Assembly: GCA_016717205.1 (NCBI GenBank)
Contig: JADKGC010000009.1
Coordinates: 1 to 64,000, forward strand
DNA from: Candidatus Flexifilum breve
GTDB lineage: Bacteria > Chloroflexota > Anaerolineae > Aggregatilineales > Phototrophicaceae
Reading direction: 5' to 3'
Length of the DNA: 64,000 nucleotides
In this document: piece by piece, positions 1 through 9,176 of the stretch
Numbering within the stretch: the first letter of the stretch is position 1
How the letters are laid out: each line of letters starts with the position of its first letter
Made by a program: the position numbers and the translations under genes
Notes under the pieces: generated by a model
What the model saw: only the letters and a program-made list of their open reading frames with translations
The model's database searches: none
Told to the model about the DNA's origin: nothing

Positions 1-122
1 CGCCACCAATGTTGGCCGGCATACAGTCGCTGATCAAACCACGTGCTGTGGATGTCCAGCGTTTCCGCAATTTGGACACAGTAGGGTTTGTCTACTCGGG
101 CATAGCTGATGAATAACCGCAT
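1..122 (-). CDS. TIR-domain protein, N-terminal fragment
   Basis: The reverse strand opens with ATG at 122 and reads 40 codons to the window edge without a stop. The residues give a TIR beta-A strand and first loop: MRLFISYARVDKPY, followed by an amphipathic helix, then TWFDQRLYAGQHWW, which matches the usual W-x-D-...-G-x-W segment of bacterial TIR_2 domains. TIR domains act as NAD-cleaving enzymes or as adaptors in signalling and antiphage systems. The gene begins ten bases after the stop of the TIR-NACHT-HEAT reading frame on the same strand, so the two were probably co-transcribed. What follows the TIR domain lies outside the window, and the catalytic glutamate is not visible. Confidence 0.7.
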   Translation of the reverse strand, partial: MRLFISYARVDKPYCVQIAETLDIHSTWFDQRLYAGQHWW

Positions 123-132
123 TGTCGCAAAC

Positions 133-3100
133 CTATGTGAGTTGACCTAAACGCCATAATTCAACCGCGTGAATGCCGCTTTCATCGCCAATCGCCAGGG
201 AGGCCTCCGCGACCACATCTCGCAGATGCGTCGCGTCTCCCACGTAGGGGACATACGTATCAAAAAGCCAAACCAACAAACGTCAACTGACGGAAGGATC
301 GCGCAGCGTACCGAACGATTCAACCGCGGCCCACCGTACCTGAGGATCGGGGTCTTCCAACAGCTTAATGAACGGATTGTATCCCAGATTCGCCCGGTCC
401 TGAATCGAGCAGCGGCAATCGCCACCGCGCGCCGGACAAACGGGGCCGGGGTCGCGCAACCGCTGCACCCAGCGCGGGCAGCGCCAGTTCTGCGTGTAAC
501 CGACCGAGGCCCTCCGCCGCCGTTTCTCCCGCACCACAGGGGGTGTTCATCATCGAGCGCGACCCGTCAGCGCCAGGATAACCGAATTATCCCCGAGTTC
601 CGAGCAGCGCGCCGGATCACCGCGGTGCGCTACCGTCGAAACCGGGTCACGGAGCAGGTACATCAGGTTAGGCGCGACCGACACATCCTTAATCCACGCC
701 AACGCCTCGACCACCGCCCAACGCACCACATAGTCGGTATTGCTCAGCGCGTTCAGCAGGAGATTGATCACCGACCGATCGGCGATGCCGCGCAAGCTCT
801 TCGCCTGTTCGCGCAGCGCAGTCGCGGCTTCCCGACGCGCGTGCCAATCGGACGCGAACAGCGACTCCCGGCAGATCGCGCAGCGTTTCCCCACTGGGCG
901 ATCTGCTGTTCATCAGACAGCAGGACTTCGTCAGCGGCCGCGGTTTCAGCATCAATACAGGCTCTGCGCCTCCAGGTATGGGCCGCTTCCGCCTCAAATT
1001 CAAGTGGGGGCAACCTCCGCCTGCGTTGCGTTCGTCCGCTTCAAATTCGGCGACCACGGGTTCACCGGGTGGCGCCGATTGGAAAGCGCCCAGCGCCTTC
1101 CGCGGGGCCTCCGCGACTGCGGCCTCCTCACCATTGACGGCATCTGCCAGCGCCTCAATCACAACTCGTCCGGATGCTGTTCCAGCTCTTGAACGACGGC
1201 GAAAGCCGCACCCCGGGCGTCCTCATCGTGCAGGCGTTTCCAATAGGGCGGGGATGATCGAGGTCGTCAAACTGCCAATGGCGACCCCGCCGCCCGGACA
1301 CGCGCCTTCCAGTCCTCACTGTTGAGCAAATCAGCAGCGGTCGCCCTTCGCCGGCGCATTCGGTTCCGCTTCCTTGAGTTTTGAGATTCGCCGACTTTCG
1401 GCGCGTCGATCTTGTCGAGTGCTCGGCCGCCGCTTCGCGGAGATCCCTGTTCAGCTTTCAGCAGGTGAGTCAGGAACGGGATCGCCGCCGTATCGCGCAA
1501 GCGGCCAATGGCCGCAATCGACTGAAGACGCACGGCGAGATCCTGGGATCATCTAGCGCGTGCACCAACGCGGGCAGGCCACGCAGTCGTCGATAACGCC
1601 TAACGCCCACGCCGCGCCGCGGCGTTGCGTCAAGGTCAGGATCATCGTTGAGACATTCAGCAGCGGAAGCGCCTCTATGCCAATCGTCAGCAGTGCTCCA
1701 GCGATCCGCTCCGAGGGTTTCCAGTCCCACGTGCTCAACTCTTCAAACAGGAGGGGCGGGAAGACCATCTCCCCCTGCCGAATGATCTGCGTCGCCGATT
1801 GGCGTTCGCGCCATGTGCCGACGCGCATCATTTCGAGCAGCGCGTTCATCCCGGCACGATGCGTGAACACCCGCAAAATGGTCGCCGCCTCCACACGCCC
1901 GCGGTTCTGCGGTTCAAACGCGAGTTCTTCCAATGTGGCGACGATTTGATCAAACAAGGTCTCTGGGACGCGCACACCACTGGCAATGCAGCGCGCGGCG
2001 AGGTATGGGTCGATTTCCGCCACCGAACGGATCAGGCTTTCCGGTGTCGGGAGGTAGCCGCTCATCAGAATTACGACGCCATCCCAACGTTGAGCGAGGC
2101 GTAAACCCCAGTCATCAAAGCGCGCGGACATCAGCCGCAGCACCAGATCGGACAGCGACAGGTTGACCGCGCCGAAGTATTCCAGCGTCAGACGGTCACG
2201 GAAGCGAAGTTGATCGCCAATCGGCTCAATCAATCCGCTGGTGATCGCCGCCGTGAGGAAGCGCTCATCGCCGATCATTTCGCGCGCGTCGGCATAGCTG
2301 AACTGGCTGGCATGCTTGCCCGTTAGCAGCGTGCGCGCGATGCGGTGCAGGCTGCCTTCCAACTCCTTGTAGGGCATCCACCCGGGCATCCCGGAATGCC
2401 GCTTCCAAATCCAGAAGTTGGCGAAGTAGCGTTTGAGGAGCGCGCCGGGGTTTTGCGGGAGTTCGCTCTGCGGCGACGACTTGTAGAGGAAAACCAGTCC
2501 GGCCAACATGGCAGTGGTACGGGCGAGCGAGCACAGCAGCACCGCGCGCGGCTGATCATCCGGCAAGCTCGGGAAGAACTGGTTGAGCAGCGCCTGAGCA
2601 TGGTTCGGTTCCAGACAGGCGTTCACATAGCGGCGAATGTGATCTTCTTCGAGATCGCCAATCGCGATCTGCGGCAGATCCTGCATCAGCACGGCTTCGG
2701 CCTGGCGGCACGCTATGATCACCTGACGCGGTGCGGCGTCACTTGCCAACCATGTCTTGATCTGAGTGGCGCGTTCCGCGGCGTTATCACCCAGCTCGTC
2801 GAGGTGATCCAGACATAGGATGACTTCCCACGGCGTCAGCTTGATCAGCGCTTCACCGTCAAACGTGGCGCTGCGCTGCACAAAGGCTTCAATCGTTTCG
2901 TCATCCGTCCAACGCGCCAAATCGATGTAGACGGGCAGCGGCGCCTCACGCCCGACACTCAGACGTTTGCGAGCGGCGTCCAGCGCGAAGCGTTCCAACA
3001 GTGTCGTTTTACCGCTCCCGCTCACCCCGGTCAAGATGAACTGGGGATACTTCTCCAGCGCGGCCGCGACTGAATCAATCGGGGTGATGCGGCGGGAATC

Positions 3101-3618
3101 GGCCTCGACTTCGAACAACGGAACGTTCTTGCCCCACAACTCACTCAAACGAAAATAGGGACGTGTGGCTTGTTCTTGCGGGCGCGGGTTCGCCGACAAA
3201 TCGACAAATTGCGTCAGCGGTTTGCGCGCTGCCAACCGCGCGACTAACGTGTGGAGATAACGCGCCTCGACATCCAAAGTCGTGCGCAGGTCAACTTTCG
3301 GGCGCAGGTCGTCGAGCAGTTCATCCAAACGCTGGCGGTATACGCGTTTGTCGTTCCACTGGCTGAAATCGATCAACGCCGCAGGTTGCGAGTTCAGGTC
3401 AACCATTGTGAACGTTCCACAGGCGCGCACAGCACAGGGATAATCGGTATTTTGCGTTTAGCGACAGCGCAGCTCGGGCAGGGTGTAAGGTGATTGGACG
3501 TATTCGGGGGACCTTCGCAGAGCAGATCGCTGGCTAGTTGGAGCGTAAAGTTTGCTTCAACCGCTGCATAACTCAGATAAACATGGACGCGCTCGACGTC
3601 GGTAGGACTGCGTTTCAT
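133..3618 (-). pseudogene. Frame-broken TIR-NACHT-HEAT STAND protein
   Basis: The pieces in order are as follows. A TIR-like start (codons from 3618, VHVYLSYAAVEANF) keeps its end (IPIIPVL) but seems to lack the middle of the domain. After a frame change near 3430 comes a 600-residue frame with a NACHT/STAND NTPase: Walker A GVSGSGKTT near residue 140 and Walker B-like VILCLDHLDELG. From about 1560 down to the stop at 133-135 there are HEAT repeats scattered over all three frames (for example RLQSIAAIGRL, VRWAVVEALAWI, VRWAAVESFG, VVAEASLAIGDE). At least eight frame changes are needed. Adding one G to GG or GGG runs restores HEAT register at about 1590, 1520 and 1285. Such proteins act as oligomerising sensors that trigger a TIR effector. 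Whether this is a real pseudogene or a badly sequenced intact gene cannot be decided here. Confidence 0.75.
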
Positions 3619-3732
3619 TAGGATCCTTACCCGCGACACACCGTTAACGCAGAATATGTAATTGTGATTATGCCATTTTAATTTTCAATTGAGGCGTTAC
3701 AATGTTGATAGGTCTCAAACTCAAAGTAAATT

Positions 3733-3749
3733 ACATTACGGCGTAATGT
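3733..3749. promoter_or_regulatory. Perfect 17-bp palindrome in AT-rich spacer
   Basis: ACATTACGGCGTAATGT has two 8-base arms around a central G. It lies in the AT-rich 230-base stretch between the start of the TIR-NACHT frame and the end of the sugar permease gene, about 115 bases upstream of the TIR start. Its position and symmetry fit a dimeric repressor site. No cognate regulator is identifiable, and I see no convincing -35/-10 pair beside it. Confidence 0.3.
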
Positions 3750-3849
3750 TGGAGAATATAAACTAACCATTTTCCAATGTCAAGATTGTATAGGTAATTT
3801 GTTTGTAGTCCACCGTCTTAAGACTTAGACAAACGGACAGAACATCCGT

Positions 3850-4821
3850 TCAGCCTTTCTCCAGCCGCTTGGAGTACATATCAATGCTCACTGCAATTAC
3901 GAGAACAATGCCCTGAATGATCTGTTTGGAATAGGGGGTAATGCGGAGGAGGTTCGTTCCATTGCTCAAGACACCGACGATCAACACACCAGCCAGCACG
4001 CCGACCATGCTGCCAACACCACCAAACAAACTCACGCCGCCGAGCACTGCCGCGGCAATTGCATTCAATTCTAACCCTTCCGCTACTCGCGGCTGTGCGG
4101 ACGCCAGCGAGGCCGTCAACATGATACCCGTAATCGCCGCGCACAACCCGCTAATGGCGTAGGTGAGAATCTTGGTGCGGGCAACCGCTACGCCCGCCAA
4201 ACGGGCAGTTTCCTCATTGCCGCCGATGCTGTACACGTGCAGCCCAAAGCGCGTCCGGGTGAGCAGCAGCCACGCCGCCAGCGTCACCAGCAAGGCAATG
4301 AGCACCAGCACTGGCAGCGGAAACCCCACGTTGAGTTCACCGGCAAACGAACGATAGCCCGTCTCCTGCAACCCGGAGATCGGACGCCCTTCGGTGTAAA
4401 CGAGCGTCAGGCCCCGCGCGACGCCGAGCATCGGCAGCGTCACCACGAACGGCGGCAGTTTGCCGAATACGACCAAGGCTCCGTTGATCGCGCCCAGGAG
4501 CGCACCTGCGATCAAACCAATTGCCAGCGCCGGAAGCAGCGCGAAGCCATTGCGTGTGATCAGCCCGGCGGTGAGCGCGCCGACGAGCGCCGCCACCGAC
4601 CCGACCGATAGATCGATGCCGCCGAGGATCATCGTGAGCGCCACGCCAACCGCGGCGACGATAATATACGCATTCTGCTCGACAATATTGCGCAGATTGA
4701 CAGGCTGAAAGAAGCGATCCGACTGAGTCGAGAAGAACACGATCATCCCGACGAGGATGAGGAACACGGTCCCGCGTCGCAGCCAGCTAGACGATGAAGT
4801 TCGCAGGAGATTTGCTGTCAT
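3850..4821 (-). CDS. Ribose/galactose-type ABC transporter permease (second permease)
   Basis: The 323-residue membrane protein of the BPD_transp_2 (RbsC/MglC/XylH) family has about nine hydrophobic helices and the family signature GGIDLSVGSVAAL near residue 70. It forms the membrane channel of a sugar ABC importer. Its ATG overlaps the 3' end of the ATPase gene by 35 bases, which ties the two in translation. It is clearly related to but distinct from the permease at 8125-9078 in the same operon, whereas classical RbsC-type transporters use two copies of one permease. The substrate cannot be read from sequence; ribose, xylose, galactose or a purine nucleoside are all possible in this family. 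Confidence 0.92.
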   Translation of the reverse strand: MTANLLRTSSSSWLRRGTVFLILVGMIVFFSTQSDRFFQPVNLRNIVEQNAYIIVAAVGVALTMILGGIDLSVGSVAALVGALTAGLITRNGFALLPALAIGLIAGALLGAINGALVVFGKLPPFVVTLPMLGVARGLTLVYTEGRPISGLQETGYRSFAGELNVGFPLPVLVLIALLVTLAAWLLLTRTRFGLHVYSIGGNEETARLAGVAVARTKILTYAISGLCAAITGIMLTASLASAQPRVAEGLELNAIAAAVLGGVSLFGGVGSMVGVLAGVLIVGVLSNGTNLLRITPYSKQIIQGIVLVIAVSIDMYSKRLEKG

Positions 4822-6328
4822 TCCGCGGTCCCTTTACTTCTAAGTTTCCCGTTGCCGCCCGCATCACCTGGTCTTGCGTGGTACGGCGCGCATCATATTC
4901 GGCGACAATGTCGCCCTCATACATCACCAGAATGCGATCGCTGACGCCCAGCACTTCGGGCAGTTCCGACGAAATCATCAGAATACCCACCCCGCGTTCG
5001 GCCAACTGGCGCATCAACTGATGAATCTCTGCTTTCGCGCCGATGTCGATGCCGCGCGTCGGCTCGTCAAGAATCAGCACTTTGGGCTCCATCGTCAGCC
5101 ACTTCGCGATCACGACCTTTTGCTGGTTACCACCGCTCAGGTTGCGTACACGCTGCCCCGCCGACGGTGTGCGGATATCTAGACGGTCGATGAAACGCGC
5201 GGACACATCGTTGTAGCGTCCCCACTGCACCCACCCATAACGCGACCACAGGCGCATCAGCGACACGATGATATTCGCGCCGACCGAAAGCGACAGGAAC
5301 AAGCCCTGCCCTTTTCGATCCTCGGGGACAAATCCGATACCGTGCTCAATGGCTTGAGCCGGGCTGCTGATAATTAACTCGGCGCCGTTCAGCACGATCT
5401 TGCCCTTGAGCGCCCGCCGCAAGCCGAAGATCGCTTCGGCGAGCGGCGTCCGCCCTGAGCCGACCAATCCGGCGATGCCAAGAATTTCCCCTTGATGCAG
5501 CGTGAACGTCAGGTCCTGCTTCACGCTGGTGATCGCGAGATGCTGAACATCGAGAATCGCGTCGCCGACGATGCTGCGCTGGCGGGGGAACAGATCATCG
5601 ACCGTGCGCCCAACCATTTCGGCGATCACTTTGCTCGGCGTCGTCTCGGCGACGGCGTCGCTGGCCACGACTTGTCCATCGCGCAGCACGACGACGCGGT
5701 CACATACCGCAAAAATCTCTTCCAGCCGATGTGAGATGAAGATGATCGTCACGCCTTGATCGCGCAGCGTGCGCATTTTGCGAAACAACGTCTCAACTTC
5801 GCGGTCCGTCAGCGTGGACGTCGGTTCGTCCATAATGATCAACTGTGCGTTCTGCGACAGCGACTTTGCGACTTCCACCATCTGCTGCTGTGCGAGCGAC
5901 AGATTTCGAATCGGTGTGCGCGGATCGATGTCGAGTTCCAACTGCTGCAATTGGGCGGCGGCGTGCTGATAGAGCGTTTTCCAGTCAATGGTGCCGGGCA
6001 GCGCGCCCCGCGGCTCCCGTCCCAGATAGATATTCTTGGCGACATCGAGATTCGGGAGCAGCGCCAGTTCCTGATGAATCATGCGGATACCGAGCTCCTG
6101 CGCCTCGCGCGGTGTGCGCAGCGCGACCGGCTGTCCCTGCCAGATCAGTTCACCGGAGTCAGGGGTGGCCGCGCCGCTCAAAATGCGCATGAGCGTCGAC
6201 TTGCCCGCGCCATTCTCCCCCACCAGCGCGATAATCTCGCCGGAATAGAGTTCGAAGCTGATGTCGCTCAGGGCCTGCACACCGGGATACGACTTGGAAA
6301 TCTGGTTAATGCGCAGCAGAGATTCCAT
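4787..6328 (-). CDS. Sugar ABC transporter ATP-binding protein, double NBD (RbsA/MglA family)
   Basis: About 513 residues with two ABC modules in tandem. The first has Walker A GENGAGKSTLMRIL near residue 35, signature LSLAQQQMVEVAKSL and Walker B LIIMDEPTSTL. The second has a degenerate P-loop (GLVGSGRTPLAEA), signature LSGGNQQKVVIAKWL and Walker B VLILDEPTRGID. This is the usual RbsA/MglA layout, in which the second P-loop is often degenerate. It hydrolyses ATP for the permeases encoded on either side. The frame can start ten codons further up, but the ATG at 6328 has AGGCGG close in front and begins MESLLRINQISKSYPG, as in relatives. Confidence 0.93.
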   Translation of the reverse strand: MESLLRINQISKSYPGVQALSDISFELYSGEIIALVGENGAGKSTLMRILSGAATPDSGELIWQGQPVALRTPREAQELGIRMIHQELALLPNLDVAKNIYLGREPRGALPGTIDWKTLYQHAAAQLQQLELDIDPRTPIRNLSLAQQQMVEVAKSLSQNAQLIIMDEPTSTLTDREVETLFRKMRTLRDQGVTIIFISHRLEEIFAVCDRVVVLRDGQVVASDAVAETTPSKVIAEMVGRTVDDLFPRQRSIVGDAILDVQHLAITSVKQDLTFTLHQGEILGIAGLVGSGRTPLAEAIFGLRRALKGKIVLNGAELIISSPAQAIEHGIGFVPEDRKGQGLFLSLSVGANIIVSLMRLWSRYGWVQWGRYNDVSARFIDRLDIRTPSAGQRVRNLSGGNQQKVVIAKWLTMEPKVLILDEPTRGIDIGAKAEIHQLMRQLAERGVGILMISSELPEVLGVSDRILVMYEGDIVAEYDARRTTQDQVMRAATGNLEVKGPRNDSKSPANFIV

Positions 6329-6385
6329 AAACCGCCTTTTCGCCGGAGCGCGGCACACCGCGCCCCGGCCTGTGATGTGATTTGA

Positions 6386-8095
6386 CTATTCTGCCGTGAC
6401 CAGCGACAGCGCGACCGGAATATACGTCTCGACCGTTTCGCCGCCCAGGTACCCGACTGCTGTTTCCAGCGCCAGACTGCCCATCAGATCCGGCTGCTGC
6501 GCGACTGTCGCCGCGAGCGTTCCGCCTTCAACCGCCGCGACCGCATCGGCCACTGCGTCAAAGCCGACAAACGTGATGCCGGAACGTCCGGCGGCCGCCG
6601 CCGCTTCAATCGCCCCGAGGATCATCTCGTCGTTGTGCGCGAACACGCCGCTGATCTCGGCATTCGCCTGCAGGATGTTCTCGAACACCGTCAGGCCTTC
6701 GGCACGGTTGAAGTTCGCCGTCTGCCGCGCGACGATGGTCACGCCCGCGCAGTTGGCGCTCATGTAATCGTTGAAGCCCTGCCCCCGGTCACGCGCCGCC
6801 GACGTCCCGGCGATGCCTTCCAGTTCGACGACGTTCCCCGCACCGCCGAGCGCGTTGCACAGATACTCCGCCGCCATCGCGCCGCCCGCCACGTTGTCCG
6901 AGGCGACATGGCTCACGACTTCGCCCGCCGCTGCGCCGCGATCCACCGTGAATACCGGAATACCCGCCGCATTCGCCGCCTCAATCGAGGGGACAATTGC
7001 ATCCGCATCGGTCGGGTTGATCAGAATGGCATCAACGCCCTGCGCGATCAAATCCTGAATGTTGGCCGCTTCGGTCGACGGATCATCCTGCGCATCCACG
7101 ACCACGAGTTCTACGCCCAGCGCATCCGCCGCCGCTTGCGCTCCATCGCGCAGTGTGACGAAGAACGGGTTGTTCAGCGTGGAGAGCGACAAGCCAATGG
7201 TCAAGTCTTGCACCAAACGCAGACCGACCGGGATGCTCGCCTCGACCGTCTCACCGCCCAGATGAGCCACCGCCGTCCGCACGGCCAAATCACCCATCAT
7301 ATCGGGCTGCTGCGCGACGGTCGCCGCCAGCGTCCCCGCCTGCACCGCTGCGACCGCATCATCGACCGCATCAAAGCCCACAAACGTGATGCCCGTCCGC
7401 CCGGACGCCGCCGCCGCTTCAATCGCCCCGAGGATCATCTCGTCGTTGTGCGCGAACACACCGTTGATTTCCGGGTTCGCTTGCAGAATGTTCTCAAAGA
7501 CCGACAGACCTTCGGCGCGATTGAAGTTCGCCGTCTGCCGCGCGACAATGGTCACGCCCGCGCAGTTGGCGCTCATGTAATCATTGAAGCCCTGCCCGCG
7601 GTCGCGCGCCGCCGACGTCCCGGCGATGCCTTCCAGTTCGACCACATTCCCCGCGCCGCCCAGTTGGTCGCACAGGAAGCGCGCGGCCATGGCACCGCCC
7701 GCCACGTTATCCGACGCGATGTGGCTGACGACTTCGCCCGCCGCCGCGCCGCGATCCACCGTGAATACCGGGATGCCCGCCGCGTTTGCCGCCTCAATTG
7801 ACGGCACAATCGCATCCGCATCCGTGGGATTGACGAGGATGGCACTCACGCCCTGCGCGATCAAATCCTGAATATTCGCCGCTTCCGTCGACGGATCATC
7901 CTGGGCATCCACCACAATCAATTCCACGCCCAGTTCATCCGCCGCCGCTTGCGCGCCATCACGGAGAGTTACAAAGAACGGATTATTCAAGGTTGAGAGC
8001 GACAAGCCGATGGTGATGCCTGCATCTTGCGCGCTGGCAACCCCGACACCCAAAACGAGTCCGACTGCAAGAACGAGAACCATAAGTCTACGCAC
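6386..8095 (-). CDS. Fused tandem sugar-binding protein (two periplasmic-binding domains in one chain)
   Basis: The 569 residues start with a Sec signal peptide (MRRLMVLVLAVGLVLGVG..ASAQ). Two full periplasmic-binding-protein-like domains of the ribose-binding (Peripla_BP_4) type follow, at residues 27-297 and 298-569. Each begins TIGLSLSTLNNPFFVTLRDG and each carries PTDADAIVPSIEAANAAG, FTVDRGAAAGEV and HNDEMILGAIEAA. Aligned by eye the halves differ at only about 30 of 270 positions. Family members are normally about 300 residues with one domain. The second half has no signal peptide, so both domains are exported as one polypeptide. It sits between the first permease and the ATPase of the same operon and should deliver sugar to them. 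Confidence 0.93.
   Translation of the reverse strand: MRRLMVLVLAVGLVLGVGVASAQDAGITIGLSLSTLNNPFFVTLRDGAQAAADELGVELIVVDAQDDPSTEAANIQDLIAQGVSAILVNPTDADAIVPSIEAANAAGIPVFTVDRGAAAGEVVSHIASDNVAGGAMAARFLCDQLGGAGNVVELEGIAGTSAARDRGQGFNDYMSANCAGVTIVARQTANFNRAEGLSVFENILQANPEINGVFAHNDEMILGAIEAAAASGRTGITFVGFDAVDDAVAAVQAGTLAATVAQQPDMMGDLAVRTAVAHLGGETVEASIPVGLRLVQDLTIGLSLSTLNNPFFVTLRDGAQAAADALGVELVVVDAQDDPSTEAANIQDLIAQGVDAILINPTDADAIVPSIEAANAAGIPVFTVDRGAAAGEVVSHVASDNVAGGAMAAEYLCNALGGAGNVVELEGIAGTSAARDRGQGFNDYMSANCAGVTIVARQTANFNRAEGLTVFENILQANAEISGVFAHNDEMILGAIEAAAAAGRSGITFVGFDAVADAVAAVEGGTLAATVAQQPDLMGSLALETAVGYLGGETVETYIPVALSLVTAE
6389..8017 (-). repeat. Tandem duplication of about 813 bp inside the binding-protein gene
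   Basis: Copy A is 7205-8017 and copy B is 6389-7204, in the same reading frame and with a period of 271 codons. Nucleotide similarity is high as well as protein similarity: for example the blocks around 6700-6830 and 7510-7640 are nearly base for base the same, with mostly silent differences. That points to a recent duplication or to ongoing gene conversion. Confidence 0.9.
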
Positions 8096-8124
8096 GGTAT
8101 ATCTCCTAGCCTAAAACGAATAAC

Positions 8125-9078
8125 TTATCGCAGTGCACGGTGCAGCAGCAGCGCCACCACGATGACAACTCCTTTGACCACGCCAACGAATTCCGGCGGG
8201 ACGTTGAGCAAATTTAGACCATTATTCAGTACGGCGATGATCAGCACGCCGAGCAGCGTGCCCAGCAGCGTCCCCTCGCCGCCGTCAAACGTTGTCCCGC
8301 CGACCACGACCGCTGCAATCGCATCCAATTCGTAGCCTTCGCCAATGCTCGGCTGCGCCGAATTGAGGCGGGCGATGAGGATAATCCCGGCGAGCGCCGA
8401 CATCATACCGGAGAAGACATAGACCGATAGCAGGACCAGTCGGTTGGGAATCCCCGACACGAACGCCGCGCGCTCATTCGAACCGAGCGCGAACATGAAG
8501 CGGCCGAGGGTCGTGTGGTACAGCAGCCCATACGCGACCAAAAACACGCCCGCCGCGATGATAATCGGTGTCGGAATGCCGAGGAACTCGCCTGTGCCGA
8601 TCAGCCGGAAGCCATCGGGGAAGCTGCTGATGGGGGTGCCGCCCGTGACGCTGAACGCGAGACCGCGCCCGAACGTCATCATGCCCAGTGTCGCGATGAA
8701 TGGGGGAATACGTAATTGGCTGACGAGCAACCCGGTGATCAACCCGAGTAAGCCGCCCACCACCAGCGCCGCCAAGACCGCCGGGAATGGTGCCCACCCC
8801 TGCTGCAGCAAATCCGCGCCGACAATTGACGACATCGCCAGCACCGAGCCAACCGACAGATCAATGCCGCGGGTGAGGATCACGAACATCACGCCGACGG
8901 CGATAATCCCGTTGACGGTCGACTGGCGCAGCACATTTTTCAGGTTGTCACCGGTCAGAAAGCGATCACTGATGAGGGACAAAGCGAGACAAAGCAGCAG
9001 AAAGACGATCAACAGCCCGAACTGCTGGAAGAATTGGCGTCGATTCAAGCGGGGCTGTGCGGCAATGGCTGAGGTCAT
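8125..9078 (-). CDS. Ribose-type ABC transporter permease (first permease)
   Basis: The 317-residue BPD_transp_2 family permease has a hydrophobic first helix after a short cytoplasmic tail, and the signature TRGIDLSVGSVLAM near residue 70. It is the first gene of the sugar operon, followed after 29 bases by the fused binding protein, then the ATPase, then a second and different permease. An operator-like palindrome and a -10 element lie just upstream. It shares the family fold with the permease at 3850-4821 but differs at many positions, so the channel may be a heterodimer or the two may form alternative transporters. Confidence 0.92.
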   Translation of the reverse strand: MTSAIAAQPRLNRRQFFQQFGLLIVFLLLCLALSLISDRFLTGDNLKNVLRQSTVNGIIAVGVMFVILTRGIDLSVGSVLAMSSIVGADLLQQGWAPFPAVLAALVVGGLLGLITGLLVSQLRIPPFIATLGMMTFGRGLAFSVTGGTPISSFPDGFRLIGTGEFLGIPTPIIIAAGVFLVAYGLLYHTTLGRFMFALGSNERAAFVSGIPNRLVLLSVYVFSGMMSALAGIILIARLNSAQPSIGEGYELDAIAAVVVGGTTFDGGEGTLLGTLLGVLIIAVLNNGLNLLNVPPEFVGVVKGVVIVVALLLHRALR

Positions 9079-9126
9079 AATTTCAATCCATCTATGTCCT
9101 GTGGCTCGTGACTGCCACGCCCCTCT

Positions 9127-9149
9127 ATTGTACTGCCCACTATGGGCAG
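9127..9149 (-). promoter_or_regulatory. Candidate promoter and operator of the sugar ABC operon
   Basis: On the reverse strand TACAAT (9132-9127) fits a -10 element. It directly follows the perfect inverted repeat CTGCCCACTATGGGCAG (9133-9149, 7-base arms, 3-base centre), which would occupy the -35 to -10 spacer. A repressor bound there would block the polymerase. The -35 region itself is poor (CGCAAC), which is common for activated or tightly regulated promoters. The first gene starts about 48 bases downstream. Confidence 0.45.
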
Positions 9150-9176
9150 GTTGCGTAGAGATTTATGTGGTTTGAC

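Noticed and set aside
169..1137. A 322-codon forward frame at the left end
   Set aside because: Antisense to the HEAT-repeat region, whose reverse-strand translation shows clear repeat motifs; the forward frame shows none.
6635..7801. A 388-codon forward frame opposite the fused binding protein
   Set aside because: It repeats because the gene beneath it is duplicated; arginine/histidine-rich and without RBS.
6389..8017. Insertion element suspected from the long direct repeat
   Set aside because: The repeat is an in-frame coding duplication with no terminal inverted repeats or transposase.
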